Shown here one piece after another: positions 36,947-46,278 of a stretch of DNA of 64,000 nt. The position numbers and the translations under genes were made by a program. Source of the stretch: Flavobacterium sp. BFFFF2 (GTDB lineage Bacteria; Bacteroidota; Bacteroidia; Flavobacteriales; Flavobacteriaceae); assembly GCA_002256385.1 (NCBI GenBank), contig NKJD01000004.1, positions 1 to 64,000 of the forward strand, written 5' to 3'. Below the pieces are notes generated by a model that saw only the letters and a list, made by a program, of their open reading frames with translations, ran no database searches and was not told where the DNA came from. Position 1 is the stretch's first letter, and the number at the start of each line of letters is the position of its first letter.

Positions 36947-37585
36947 TTAATGATTGCTCAAATACGAAGCCGTGCTTTTGCGGTCGGCACTCATGGCATC
37001 TTTTCCTTCTTCCCAATTGGCTGGACAAACTTCTCCTTTTGTTTGCACATGGGTGTAGGCATCAATCAAACGCAAAAATTCGTGCACGTTGCGGCCTAAT
37101 GGCATATCATTCACACTTTCGTGGAAAATTTTACCCGTTTCGTCAATTAAATAAGTGGCACGGTAAGTCACATTTGACCCAACCAACATTAATGAATCGG
37201 TGTCGTCATTGTATTCGCCAGCTTCGATGTCTAGAATACCCAAAGCAGATGACAAATTGCGCGTGGTATCAGCCAAAATCGGATACGTAACGCCTTCAAT
37301 ACCGCCTTGGTTTTTAGGGGTATTTAACCATGCAAAATGCACTTCATTGGTGTCGCATGATGCGCCAATTACTGTGGTGTTGCGTTTTTCGAACTCGCCC
37401 AAAGCCTCTTGAAATGCGTGTAATTCAGTCGGACATACAAAAGTGAAATCTTTTGGATACCAAAACAAGATTACTTTTTTAGCGTTTTCAATTGCTTCGT
37501 CCAAAATGTTGACGCGCATGTTATCGCCCATAAATGAAATCGCATCTACCGCAATGTTTGGAAATTGTTTGCCTACTAAAGCCAT
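36947..37585 (-). CDS. 2-Cys peroxiredoxin (AhpC/Prx1 type)
   Basis: The 212-residue enzyme reduces hydrogen peroxide and organic peroxides. DFTFVCPTE holds the peroxidatic Cys51 and GEVCPANW near the C-terminus the resolving cysteine. It is the first gene of a three-gene minus-strand operon with thioredoxin and DUF6952. A TATCTTTG (-7-like) lies on the minus strand at 37623-37616, 30 bp before the start. Confidence 0.95.
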   Translation of the reverse strand: MALVGKQFPNIAVDAISFMGDNMRVNILDEAIENAKKVILFWYPKDFTFVCPTELHAFQEALGEFEKRNTTVIGASCDTNEVHFAWLNTPKNQGGIEGVTYPILADTTRNLSSALGILDIEAGEYNDDTDSLMLVGSNVTYRATYLIDETGKIFHESVNDMPLGRNVHEFLRLIDAYTHVQTKGEVCPANWEEGKDAMSADRKSTASYLSNH

Positions 37586-37615
37586 ATTTTAAGTTTTAAG
37601 TGTTTTTTGATGGGG

Positions 37616-37623
37616 CAAAGATA
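37616..37623 (-). promoter_or_regulatory. -7 element TATCTTTG before the peroxiredoxin operon
   Basis: The minus strand reads TATCTTTG, matching TAnnTTTG, 30 bp before the peroxiredoxin start codon. No clear -33 TTG is seen, which might mean an activator is needed. Confidence 0.4.
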
Positions 37624-37702
37624 AGGCCTACTTTCAGCCTTAAGTATTACTTTTGATTATTATTTATTATTTAATCATTGGTTTTAGCAATGGTTCTCAG
37701 GC

Positions 37703-38785
37703 TTATTTATTGGCTCGATATCGCTCAATAAGCTGTTGTGCCGCGCTAAATGGCGAAATGACACCCAACTCAACTTGCTGTTCCAGTTGGCTCACCTGTT
37801 CTTGAACTGCAGGGTGCGTCATAAATGATTGAAAAAGTTGATCTTGAATGGTTTGCCGCATCCATTGCTGGTTTTGCTGTCGGCGGCGTTGCTCAAAATG
37901 CCCGTTTTGTTTTTGTTCAGTTTCAAATTGTTGAATGAGTTGCCACACCTCATTTACACCAGCGCCTTCAATGGCACTACAACACTGCACCTTCGGAATC
38001 CAACCTGTTTCTTTGGGAGGAAAATAATGCAAGGCCCGCTGAAATTCAGTTTTGGCCAAACGGGCTTTATTGATGTTGTCGCCATCGGCTTTATTGATAA
38101 TCACGGCATCGGCCATTTCCATAATGCCGCGTTTAATGCCTTGCAGTTCATCACCCGCACCAGCTAACTTAAGCAACAAGAAAAAATCGACCATTTGGTG
38201 CACCAAGGTTTCGCTTTGGCCCACCCCAACGGTTTCTACCAAAATAACATCAAAGCCGAATGCTTCACACAACATCATGGCTTCGCGTGTTTTACGGGCC
38301 ACTCCTCCTAGCGTAGTTCCTGAAGCCGAAGGCCTGATAAATGCCAACGGATCATTGACCAAAGTTTCCATACGTGTTTTATCGCCCAAAATACTTCCTC
38401 TTGACAGCGAACTACTTGGGTCAATGGCCAACACGGCCACTTTGAGTCCTTGTTGGGTAAGTAAAGTGCCGAAAGTTTCAATAAAAGTGCTTTTGCCCAC
38501 GCCAGGCACCCCAGTAATACCGATCCGCAAACAGGGACGTGCCCACATCAAACAAAATTGAATGAGTTGTTCTGCTTCTGTCGCCCAATCGGGCAAAGTA
38601 CTTTCAACCAAAGTGATGGCCCTACTTAGGGCTACCCGGTTATGCTGCTTGATGCCTTCTATGAGTGCGGCTGCGGTTGGACGCGCCCCCTTATTTTGCT
38701 GCCACAGCGCCACAGCCCTCGGGTTAATCGAAGGTTGGGGTGTTACTCCAGCTTGTTCTGTAAGCGCGGTTTTGATTGGTTTCAC
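37703..38785 (-). CDS. meaB: MeaB/ArgK-family GTPase (methylmalonyl-CoA mutase chaperone)
   Basis: MeaB protects and reloads adenosylcobalamin-dependent methylmalonyl-CoA mutase. The 360 residues have the P-loop GVPGVGKSTFIE, the switch stretch DPSSSLSRGSILGDKTRM, ETVGVGQSE, and the base-recognition NKADGDN. A helical extension lies at each end. The mutase itself is not in this window, so the chaperone gene is separate from its client here. Confidence 0.93.
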   Translation of the reverse strand: MKPIKTALTEQAGVTPQPSINPRAVALWQQNKGARPTAAALIEGIKQHNRVALSRAITLVESTLPDWATEAEQLIQFCLMWARPCLRIGITGVPGVGKSTFIETFGTLLTQQGLKVAVLAIDPSSSLSRGSILGDKTRMETLVNDPLAFIRPSASGTTLGGVARKTREAMMLCEAFGFDVILVETVGVGQSETLVHQMVDFFLLLKLAGAGDELQGIKRGIMEMADAVIINKADGDNINKARLAKTEFQRALHYFPPKETGWIPKVQCCSAIEGAGVNEVWQLIQQFETEQKQNGHFEQRRRQQNQQWMRQTIQDQLFQSFMTHPAVQEQVSQLEQQVELGVISPFSAAQQLIERYRANK

Positions 38786-38943
38786 AACGTTATAACAAAG
38801 GGTAAATGTACAAATTTGTCGGGGGTTTTTTCAGCGAAATCAAATCAATTGGATGTTAAATTGTTGCAAAATGACAAACTAGGATCACGCATGTAGGCCT
38901 TTTTACGTTCCTTTGCAGACCAATTTAAAAATCACAAATAAGG

Positions 38944-40155
38944 ATGTCGACCAAAGTAACGCAAGCTGCCGAAAAAACTTTGTATAGCGTGTTGGTTGCC
39001 ATTGCTGCTGCCCATTTTTTAAACGATTGGATTCAGGCACTGGTTCCATCCATGTATCCTATTTTTAAGGACGAATACCACCTTACTTTTAGTCAAATTG
39101 GCTGGCTTACTTTTGTTTTTCAATGCACAGCTTCCTTATTACAACCGCTTATTGGTTTTTATACCGACAAATATCCAAAACCATTTTCACAAGTAATTGG
39201 CATGTTTTTTTCGCTGAGCGGCATTGTCATGCTGGCTTATACCCATTCGTATGGAGGGCTTTTGGTCGCTGTTAGTTTAATCGGAATGGGGTCTGCGGTA
39301 TTTCATCCAGAGTCAGCTCGGGTTTCATTTATTGCTGCTGGAAAACGCAGGGGTTTGGCCCAATCTATTTTTCAAATCGGGGGCAACCTCGGAACGGCCT
39401 TTGGCCCTTTAACCATTGCTTGGTTTGTGGTGGGTCATGGCCAGCGGCAAGTATTGGTTTTTATATGGGTGGCATTGGCTGGGATGGCGCTGCTTACACG
39501 AATTGCCTTTTGGTACCGCCACCACATTGTTCGAAATACCATCCAGCAACGTTCCGTTCAATTTGAACACCATTTAAGTAAAAAACAGGTCAAAGGCGCC
39601 GTGTTTCTTTTGCTGGTCATCATCTTTTCAAAATTCTTTTACACAGCCAGCATATCAAGTTATTACACCTTTTATTTGATGGATCAGTTTTCATTAACGA
39701 TCCAACAAGCACAGTTTCACTTGTTTTTGTATTTAGCGGCTTATGCAGTGGGCACCATGCTCGGTGGGCCTTTAGGCGATCGGTTTGGGCGCAAGTGGGT
39801 GATTGGATTTTCGGTTTTTGGCGCCGCGCCGTTTACTTTACTGCTGCCTTACGTAAACTTATGGTGGACCGATGCTTTGATGATTGCCATTGGACTGATT
39901 ATTTCATCCGCCTTTCCGGCCATTTTGGTATATGCCCAAGAATTAATGCCTAAAAAATTAGGCATGGTTTCTGGATTATTTTACGGTTTGGCATTTGGCA
40001 TGGCGGCTATGGGTTCTGCCATCATGGGGCATTTGGCCGATATGTATTCTATTGAAATGGTATACCGCATGGCGGCATTCTTCCCGTTAATTGGGGGTGT
40101 GTTCTATTTTTTACCCAATTTAAAAGCGGCAAAAAAAGAAGTTACAGCCGCTTAG
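38944..40155 (+). CDS. MFS transporter, fosmidomycin-resistance (Fsr) type
   Basis: The 403-residue transporter has twelve predicted membrane segments and the Fsr-like N-terminus AHFLNDWIQALVPSMYPIFKDEY. The MFS loop motif GDRFGRKW is between helices of the second half. Fsr-type exporters remove fosmidomycin and related compounds; the natural substrate is unknown. Its 3' end overlaps the convergent histidine-kinase gene by 14 bp. Confidence 0.88.
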   Translation: MSTKVTQAAEKTLYSVLVAIAAAHFLNDWIQALVPSMYPIFKDEYHLTFSQIGWLTFVFQCTASLLQPLIGFYTDKYPKPFSQVIGMFFSLSGIVMLAYTHSYGGLLVAVSLIGMGSAVFHPESARVSFIAAGKRRGLAQSIFQIGGNLGTAFGPLTIAWFVVGHGQRQVLVFIWVALAGMALLTRIAFWYRHHIVRNTIQQRSVQFEHHLSKKQVKGAVFLLLVIIFSKFFYTASISSYYTFYLMDQFSLTIQQAQFHLFLYLAAYAVGTMLGGPLGDRFGRKWVIGFSVFGAAPFTLLLPYVNLWWTDALMIAIGLIISSAFPAILVYAQELMPKKLGMVSGLFYGLAFGMAAMGSAIMGHLADMYSIEMVYRMAAFFPLIGGVFYFLPNLKAAKKEVTAA

Positions 40156-41536
40156 CATTGTTAAATTTGAGTGTAAATGTGGTGCCTTCTCCTTCGGTAC
40201 TGTGCACATTGAGCGAAATATTCAACATCACTGACAAACGTTTTACAATGGAAAGTCCCAAGCCCGTTCCTTTGATTTCGGGGTGGTTGTTTTCATTGGA
40301 TCGGTAAAACATTTCAAAAATTTTATCCATGTCTTGGACTGAAATCCCGAACCCTTCATCAATTACTTGGCAAAATAATTCTTGGTTATATTCAAATAAA
40401 CGAACCTTTATGGTGGTGTATTCTTGCGAATATTTAAGCGAGTTGGACAACAAATTACTAAAAATAATACTCAGCAAATAGTTGTCTGAAAGCAGGTAAA
40501 AATCAGTTTCTGCGTCCAAAACCATCTCAATGTGTTGGCTGTTGCTTTTGGGGGCAAAACGCAAAATAATTTCCTGAATGATGCCGTTCAAATACACCTC
40601 CTCATTCAGCATATTGCGTTGCTGGTTTTCAAAACGCGCCAACAACAGCAATTCCTCGACCAACGTATTTAACCGATCCACTTCTGAAATGCTGTGGCGA
40701 ATTTTATCTTCGTATTCTTCGCGGGTTCTTGGTTTGCGAATTAACACTTCTAAGGTACCTTTGATCACAGCCAAAGGCGTTCGCAATTCATGGGAGGCGT
40801 CAGAAGTAAAACGCTTTTCGCGTTCCACCGCCGACTGAATCCGGTCGAGCAATTTATTAATGGTATCTGAAAGGGTATATAATTCGTCTTTGTTTTTAGG
40901 CAATTCAATACGCTCATCCAAGTTTTCTTGGGTAATGGCGTTGGAGGTTCTAATGATGTTCCGAATGGGCATAATACTTTGACCCGCAATAAAACGAGCC
41001 GCTACAAACAAAAAGATCAACGCAATGGGATAAATAACCAACAAGTTTTGTTGGAGTTTGGTCATTACCGCGCGGGCTTCTTCTAAGGAAACAGCTACAT
41101 TCAAATAGCCTACAATTTTACCAGAATTAATGACCAACGGCTTTTGAATTTGCCGAATGAGCTGCCCCGATAAACGCCATTCAGTGAAAACAGGCTTTTG
41201 GGCATTCGCTTCAAAATTAAGGCGGTACACTTTTAAGTTTTCGGAGCTTTCAAGCACGACCCCATCGGCATCGGTCAATTCAAGAAACTTTGGGTTTACG
41301 CTTACTTCATTGTGTTCGCGTTGCCGCAACTCTTCGCGGCCTCGCAAATGAACTGAGGTATTAAAGTACACCTTGTTCATGTACTCTTTGAGCTCGTAAT
41401 TGATGTCGTCGTTTACCCGTTTGTTTACCGTAAAACTAACGATCGAATAAATCCCCACAAACACCGCAGCGATAAGCAATGCGGTCATGATGATGTAGTA
41501 AAATGCGATGCGGTTTTTTAACGAAAACTCAAACAT
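40142..41536 (-). CDS. Sensor histidine kinase
   Basis: The 464-residue kinase has two membrane helices (about 11-34 and 165-184) around a periplasmic sensor domain of 130 residues, a HAMP linker (184-240), the HisKA box SDASHELRTPLAVIKG with His249, and an ATPase domain with N, G1 (DEGFGIS), F and G2 (GTGLGLSIVKR) boxes. It is paired with the response regulator directly upstream (121 bp) on the same strand. The signal is unknown. Confidence 0.94.
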   Translation of the reverse strand: MFEFSLKNRIAFYYIIMTALLIAAVFVGIYSIVSFTVNKRVNDDINYELKEYMNKVYFNTSVHLRGREELRQREHNEVSVNPKFLELTDADGVVLESSENLKVYRLNFEANAQKPVFTEWRLSGQLIRQIQKPLVINSGKIVGYLNVAVSLEEARAVMTKLQQNLLVIYPIALIFLFVAARFIAGQSIMPIRNIIRTSNAITQENLDERIELPKNKDELYTLSDTINKLLDRIQSAVEREKRFTSDASHELRTPLAVIKGTLEVLIRKPRTREEYEDKIRHSISEVDRLNTLVEELLLLARFENQQRNMLNEEVYLNGIIQEIILRFAPKSNSQHIEMVLDAETDFYLLSDNYLLSIIFSNLLSNSLKYSQEYTTIKVRLFEYNQELFCQVIDEGFGISVQDMDKIFEMFYRSNENNHPEIKGTGLGLSIVKRLSVMLNISLNVHSTEGEGTTFTLKFNNAKRL

Positions 41537-41556
41537 GAATGGGCGGATTAATTAGA

Positions 41557-41645
41557 AGGAATTCAAACTTTTTGTGCTGCTGAAAAATAACGCAGCGCAA
41601 AAAAAGTGGCCATGTCCAATGACCTTTTACAGCCATTAAACAATT
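41557..41645. repeat. Possible degenerate R1-like repeat
   Basis: Between the regulator and kinase genes, the stretch reads GAATTCAAACTTTTTGTGCT and later GACCTTTTACAGCCATTAAA, similar in order and spacing to R1 (TTTAAACTTTTTTGCACTGC and GACCATTTTGCAGCCAATTG). The likeness is partial, so relation is only possible. Confidence 0.3.
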
Positions 41646-41657
41646 TAATTGTGCTGC

Positions 41658-42323
41658 TTAATCTTGCGCAATATAACCCACACCACGGATGGTTTTAATG
41701 AAATCTTTTTCTTTGGTCAAATTAAGTTTTTTGCGCAGTGAATTCATAAACACGTCAATAACGCCCGTGTCATAATCAAAATGAATGTCCCATACATCGG
41801 CGATAATATTGGTTCGGGTACAAACTTTTCCTTTGTTGGTAATTAAATACTCCAACAAACTAAATTCCTTTTGCGTTAAAATAACCTCGCGCTTGGACTC
41901 AAATACTTGGTGCGAATTGCGGTTGATTTCAATGGTTCCCAAACGCAGCACGTCGGGCATGGTCCCTTGGGTTGTGCGCTGTACTTTGATGCGCAGCAAC
42001 AGTTCTTCAAATGAGAATGGCTTTTTGATATAGTCATTGGCACCTGCCTTGAGCCCTTCAATGGTTTCTTGGATGGTGTCTTTGGCTGTTAAAAAAATGA
42101 TCGGCGTTTTGGTATCACGGGCACGAATGGCTTTGCACACATCAATGCCTAACATTTTGGGCAAAATCCAGTCTAAAAGTATTAAATCGGGCAATTCTTT
42201 GCGGGCAATATCATGGCCCATTTGACCGTCTGATGCGGTAATAACCTGAAAACCTTCTTCTTCAAGACCTTGTTTTAAAAAATCTGAAATTCCAGCCTCA
42301 TCCTCTACAATTAATATTTTCAT
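41658..42323 (-). CDS. OmpR-family response regulator
   Basis: The 221-residue regulator has a receiver domain with the acidic pocket EDE, phosphoacceptor Asp51 (LILLDWILPKM), the threonine in FLTAKD and Lys100, and a winged-helix DNA-binding domain (residues 125-220, ending TIRGVGYIAQD). It is the upstream gene of a two-component pair. An inverted repeat ahead of it (42380-42413) may be its operator. Confidence 0.95.
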   Translation of the reverse strand: MKILIVEDEAGISDFLKQGLEEEGFQVITASDGQMGHDIARKELPDLILLDWILPKMLGIDVCKAIRARDTKTPIIFLTAKDTIQETIEGLKAGANDYIKKPFSFEELLLRIKVQRTTQGTMPDVLRLGTIEINRNSHQVFESKREVILTQKEFSLLEYLITNKGKVCTRTNIIADVWDIHFDYDTGVIDVFMNSLRKKLNLTKEKDFIKTIRGVGYIAQD

Positions 42324-42379
42324 ATGGCAAGCAACTTAATTTAAATGATTAAAAATCACATCCAAATTTAACGAAAACC

Positions 42380-42413
42380 TCATTAATACGGGTATTTTTT
42401 TGCAAATTAATGA
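42380..42413. promoter_or_regulatory. Inverted repeat upstream of the response regulator
   Basis: TCATTAAT (42380-42387) and ATTAATGA (42406-42413) are perfect inverse copies 18 bp apart, 57-90 bp before the regulator start. This could be an operator for autoregulation; nothing else is seen in the 242-bp gap. Confidence 0.4.
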
Positions 42414-42565
42414 AGTATTAAGCCTTGACAAGAATAGGCATTGCGCCACAAAACAACTTATCGCCCGATTGAATTAAACATGGCTGGTTTTGGTCTCGAT
42501 TATTTTTTGAATAAAATAAAACATTTCACAATCGATTTCATAAAGCAAAACGTTTGTGGGCACGC

Positions 42566-43021
42566 TTATGCAGCTGTACTTCCCTTTTTATTGCTAAAAA
42601 AGAAATAGCCCAAAACGCCTGCGACTATGGGCTCCATAAATGTAAGCAATTGGCCTTCAGACTCAAACGCTTCATTCAACAGGACTGCTGGCGTTTTACC
42701 ATTCAAATCAATCGATGGTATTGTACTTGGCACAGCAAACAAGCAATACGAGATGATCGCTAAGTAGAGGATTGATGCGCCCAATGCTACATACAAAAAT
42801 AAGGTAGATTTTAGCTCTTCCTGAAACCATTCTCTTTTAAAGAATGAACTTGAAAACATCAAACTAAATACTGGCCCCAAATACAAGGCCACCCATTTGA
42901 TCACCATGGCCGAAATAGGCTTGAAATCGCCTAAAATTTCGTTGAATAAAAACAAAACAATGACGCCAGTCCATAAGAACCAAAGCGTCATGAGTGTTTT
43001 TTGTGCTGTAAAAAAGGTCAT
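42566..43021 (-). CDS. Four-helix membrane protein of unknown function
   Basis: The 151-residue protein has about four hydrophobic segments (TLWFLWTGVIVLFLFNEIL, VIKWVALYLGPVFSLMF, LFLYVALGASILYLAIISYCLF, FMEPIVAGVLGYFFFS) and ends in a basic tail. No family is recognised. It starts 10 bp after the lipoprotein gene stop, so the two are probably one transcript. Confidence 0.7.
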   Translation of the reverse strand: MTFFTAQKTLMTLWFLWTGVIVLFLFNEILGDFKPISAMVIKWVALYLGPVFSLMFSSSFFKREWFQEELKSTLFLYVALGASILYLAIISYCLFAVPSTIPSIDLNGKTPAVLLNEAFESEGQLLTFMEPIVAGVLGYFFFSNKKGSTAA

Positions 43022-43031
43022 CTTCTACCAT

Positions 43032-43949
43032 TTAAGATTTAAAAAACGTTTTAATTTTTGACTTAAAATTATAAGTCGATTGTATAATGCGCGGTTCCCC
43101 AAATTTTGATTCTTTGAAAAACTCAATGTGTTTCACCACCACGTTGTATTCTTTTGTCAATTTCTTCGACGGGTCTGAAAACAAGCTGGCAAGTTGTTCG
43201 TTCTGAAATGGGTTGTTGCTTAGCGCATCATTTTCATACATGTCCATTAATGCTGACTGACTGATGTCGATGAACTGGTTTCCCACTTCTTTTTTCACCA
43301 CCAAAAACACAAACAGCAGCGAGTAACCTTGATGCACGCAAAAGAAATTCGAAAACTTACAAGTTTCTTGGATGCAGCCCGCGCCTTTAAAAGGCTTTCC
43401 GTCTTTAGAAATGCATTCATTGGCCGTTACGATGCCAAACGAATCACCATTGATGGCAAAATATTTATAATTTTCTGGTTCCACATTTAATTTTGAAACA
43501 ACCACATTTTCTATTTTTTTCCGGCACTGATCAAGTGTGTATGCATCGTTAAAATACTGTTTTAAAGACACTTTGCTTGACGGAATGAGCCTTTGAAAGA
43601 ATGAAATGGCCGAATTCTTATTCGTGCTCTTAGTTGTCTCTGCAGGACTGCTCCCTAATTTAATGCCAATCATTGCGTCTAAGTACCGTTCAATGTGGTC
43701 AGAAACCCCATTACTATTTAAATCAATCATCTGTCCAAATCCATTCACCTCAGTTCCTGGCATTGAGTTGAGTTCTTTGTCCATAAAATTGGGAACCCCA
43801 TCACTATCGCCGTCTTTCAACGAGGCTACAATGGAGTCCAATTTTACCGAAAGTCTGGCATTTTCAGCTTTCAAATCGTTCACTTGCTTGCGTGTGGCGC
43901 AGGAACTACTCAACGCCAACATCAGGAGGGATAAAAAGATTTTTTTCAT
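43032..43949 (-). CDS. Lipoprotein with thrombospondin-type-3-like calcium motifs
   Basis: The 305-residue protein has a lipoprotein signal (lipobox LALSSSC, Cys17), a short coiled coil (20-45), and two calcium-loop-like motifs: DGDSDG (46-51) and DLNSNG (76-81), in the DxDxDG style of OmpA-type linkers. The C-terminal 200 residues carry five cysteines between 130 and 205 and are not recognised. It is probably outer-membrane anchored. It is co-directional with the four-helix membrane protein gene, 10 bp apart. Confidence 0.72.
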   Translation of the reverse strand: MKKIFLSLLMLALSSSCATRKQVNDLKAENARLSVKLDSIVASLKDGDSDGVPNFMDKELNSMPGTEVNGFGQMIDLNSNGVSDHIERYLDAMIGIKLGSSPAETTKSTNKNSAISFFQRLIPSSKVSLKQYFNDAYTLDQCRKKIENVVVSKLNVEPENYKYFAINGDSFGIVTANECISKDGKPFKGAGCIQETCKFSNFFCVHQGYSLLFVFLVVKKEVGNQFIDISQSALMDMYENDALSNNPFQNEQLASLFSDPSKKLTKEYNVVVKHIEFFKESKFGEPRIIQSTYNFKSKIKTFFKS

Positions 43950-44047
43950 GTAAAAAATGAATTAACATTGAATGCTGCCAACAGATTGAACTACCTTATT
44001 ATAAATCATATATATCAATACAAGAACTCGAATGACACCCAAAAATG

Positions 44048-44668
44048 CTAGGGCATCAAGTCGTAGCCCAATTTGGTTTTTAATTCATCGAGTGGGATTT
44101 CGGTGAAGCTGTTGCTGTTGTCGTTTGGAAACAGCAAGCAATGCATCACTTCTTTGGTGTTTGAATCTAGTACAATTTTATAGCAATAATCGGGTACGCC
44201 GATGTTGTTTTTGCCCAGCGTTTTGTTTGTGCTATAAATATTGCCCGCTATAATAAACAAGGGCTTGCTTTGTGATTCATCGCGGATGCTCGTTTCCCAC
44301 TTTTTCCAAATGCCCCGATTGAGTTTTTTGGTTTGAGGCACACAATTATAATAACAAAAGGTTTTTTCGTCAGCTTCGCAATCGTTGGCAAAATCTTCCG
44401 CATTGGCCAAATGCCCTTTGTCATAAGGACTGCCCGCATAATCAGATCCGGAGGCCGAAATAATGCCGCATTTTTTAAAAGAAAAACCTTTGCGGTCGCA
44501 ATCGCCACCCCCTTTGTATAAGGTGTAGGTCACGTACAACGGTTCTTTTAGCTGATAATTAAAATAAGACTTGTAAGCGCCAACATCAATGATGGTGTCG
44601 GTTTTAAATGTTTGCCCAAGGGCAAAGGAGCAACATATAAGGAAGGCTAATGCGAGGTGTTTTTTCAT
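44048..44668 (-). CDS. Secreted DNA/RNA non-specific endonuclease
   Basis: The 206-residue protein has a signal peptide (MKKHLALAFLICCSFALGQ) and the beta-beta-alpha-metal nuclease motif YDKGHLANAED, with DKGH in place of DRGH and His86 as the general base, then YYNCVPQTKKLNRGIWKKWE holding the metal-binding asparagines. Six or more cysteines suggest disulfides outside the cytoplasm. An upstream ATG at 44686 would overlap the GH19 stop as TAATG and cannot be excluded. Confidence 0.88.
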   Translation of the reverse strand: MKKHLALAFLICCSFALGQTFKTDTIIDVGAYKSYFNYQLKEPLYVTYTLYKGGGDCDRKGFSFKKCGIISASGSDYAGSPYDKGHLANAEDFANDCEADEKTFCYYNCVPQTKKLNRGIWKKWETSIRDESQSKPLFIIAGNIYSTNKTLGKNNIGVPDYCYKIVLDSNTKEVMHCLLFPNDNSNSFTEIPLDELKTKLGYDLMP

Positions 44669-44685
44669 AAATAAAGTGATACGCA

Positions 44686-45273
44686 TTAAACATTAGCCGC
44701 AATGTGACTGATACTGGCATAGTACTTTTGGGCATAATCTTTAATAAGATCGGCCTTGTCCAGTCCATTAATGATTCGGCGCGCATTGGTCCAATCTTCG
44801 GTGGTTCCAGCAAAGTAATTTGACAGTTTTTTGCCCGTAAACCAGCCTTCCATCATGCCCAAAAACATGATTTTAGTAGCATTGGGCAATTCCATGACGC
44901 CAGCCGCATGATGAATAAAATCTTTCTTTAATTCTTTGCCCGCTCTTTCATAGTTTTCGTACCATGTTAACTGAACAAATCCACGGCCATAAAACACCTC
45001 GTTGGTGTCGGTGTAGGGCTTTTTGTTCTGTTTTACTTTGCCCCCATAAATCAGGTTTTTTCCCTTGCCCCATTCTTCAATGGGTTGCATGGTACGCCCC
45101 GTTTCGTGGTGTGCTGTGGCGAACATATAAGCCAACCAACGCTCGTCTTGACGTGAATAGTTGGCCTCCCATTCATCAAGAATGGCTGACACGCCTTGCA
45201 CCTGCTTGGTGCTCATTGACCCGCTAAAAAGCGTCAATTTAATTTGATCGAAGAAGAATTTACGATTAATCAT
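44686..45273 (-). CDS. GH19-type lysozyme/chitinase-like enzyme
   Basis: The 195-residue protein has the glycoside hydrolase 19 marks FATAHHETGRTMQP (general acid Glu57) and YGRGFVQLTWYENYERAG (residues 95-112), as in phage-type endolysins and small chitinases. There is no signal peptide, so it must leave the cell by a holin-like route, a secretion system or lysis, or act on cell-internal material. It lies between a membrane protein and a secreted nuclease gene on the same strand. Confidence 0.87.
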   Translation of the reverse strand: MINRKFFFDQIKLTLFSGSMSTKQVQGVSAILDEWEANYSRQDERWLAYMFATAHHETGRTMQPIEEWGKGKNLIYGGKVKQNKKPYTDTNEVFYGRGFVQLTWYENYERAGKELKKDFIHHAAGVMELPNATKIMFLGMMEGWFTGKKLSNYFAGTTEDWTNARRIINGLDKADLIKDYAQKYYASISHIAANV

Positions 45274-45348
45274 AATTCATAGTTTTTATTATCGGTTATG
45301 AAAAATTTTAAAATTATGGGCTGCTCTTGGAAGGAAGTAAAGTAAAAA

Positions 45349-46278
45349 CTACCCTTTTTTGTTTTGTGAAGGTTCCGTTTTTTTTGACCCACGCAATTGC
45401 ATCATTTTACTCAACAAATCGAACCAAAAGGGCGCGCCCAATGAAATGGCCAGGGCAGTTAACATACAACCAAATACACTGTAAAGGATGTTAATACCAG
45501 AAATGCCTTGCCAACCCAATCCCAACACGGCATTGGCTTCATGAAGTTCACTTTGATCGGCCAGCATCAGTTGGGCCTGCTGCAAGGAGGCTTGGAGTTG
45601 TTCGTCAGCCTCCCTATTTTCGGGTTGACTGCTGTTTTGCTTAGTTTTCAAGTATTGATCGGCAATGCTTGCCAACTGTGCGGCCTGTTGCGGATTATAG
45701 GACAGGTTTTTAACAATTTGAATGGTGTCCGCATTAAAGGACAATGCCACGGTGAACGCAACCAAAAGAGTAATTTTTTGGGTCTGCTTTTTATACCAAC
45801 CCGTTGCCCTGTCCATGGTTTCGTTAAACCAATTTTCGGCCAATTGCTGAAAATGCGCCAGTTTGCCATCGGCTTCTTGATATAGGATTTCCAAGTATTT
45901 CCCTGTTTCGGGATTCACTTTCTTTATTTCTTGAATGCCGTCGAGCAATTGTTGTTCCGGATGGACGCTGCCTGCTGACAAGTCTTTACACAAATGCACC
46001 AAAGCACTTGAAAACGAACCGCTGCTCATGTAAGAGGGCTTCTTCTTGTTGCTTTCACCCAAATATTTAATTACAGGCTGCTGGTAAAATTGCGCCACAA
46101 TGGCATTCGGCCGGTCGTCCAAATCGGTTAACATTCTTCGGATTCCTTTTTCGAGGGTTTTGGCCCTTAAATTTAAAAAAGAAGCAACGATTTCGTTGAG
46201 CGTTGTTACCAACAAACTATATAGTGAGTAAATAAACACCAAGCCAATGACTACGTTTATTGCTGTTGAATTGAACAT
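45349..46278 (-). CDS. Membrane protein with large central domain, unknown function
   Basis: The 309-residue protein has an N-terminal helix (INVVIGLVFIYSLYSLLVTTLNEIVASFL), a second hydrophobic stretch near 165-185 (ITLLVAFTVALSFNAD), a Gln/Glu/Ala-rich helical part (195-245), and a C-terminal helix (LYSVFGCMLTALAISLGAPFWFDLL). I know similar proteins only as hypothetical integral membrane proteins. It is the first gene of the minus-strand group down to 42566. Confidence 0.72.
   Translation of the reverse strand: MFNSTAINVVIGLVFIYSLYSLLVTTLNEIVASFLNLRAKTLEKGIRRMLTDLDDRPNAIVAQFYQQPVIKYLGESNKKKPSYMSSGSFSSALVHLCKDLSAGSVHPEQQLLDGIQEIKKVNPETGKYLEILYQEADGKLAHFQQLAENWFNETMDRATGWYKKQTQKITLLVAFTVALSFNADTIQIVKNLSYNPQQAAQLASIADQYLKTKQNSSQPENREADEQLQASLQQAQLMLADQSELHEANAVLGLGWQGISGINILYSVFGCMLTALAISLGAPFWFDLLSKMMQLRGSKKTEPSQNKKG

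Noticed and set aside
44668-46278. Integrated prophage lysis module
   Set aside because: The GH19 enzyme and membrane proteins suggest it, but no integrase, capsid, tail, terminase or attachment repeats are present nearby, so a prophage call is not supported.
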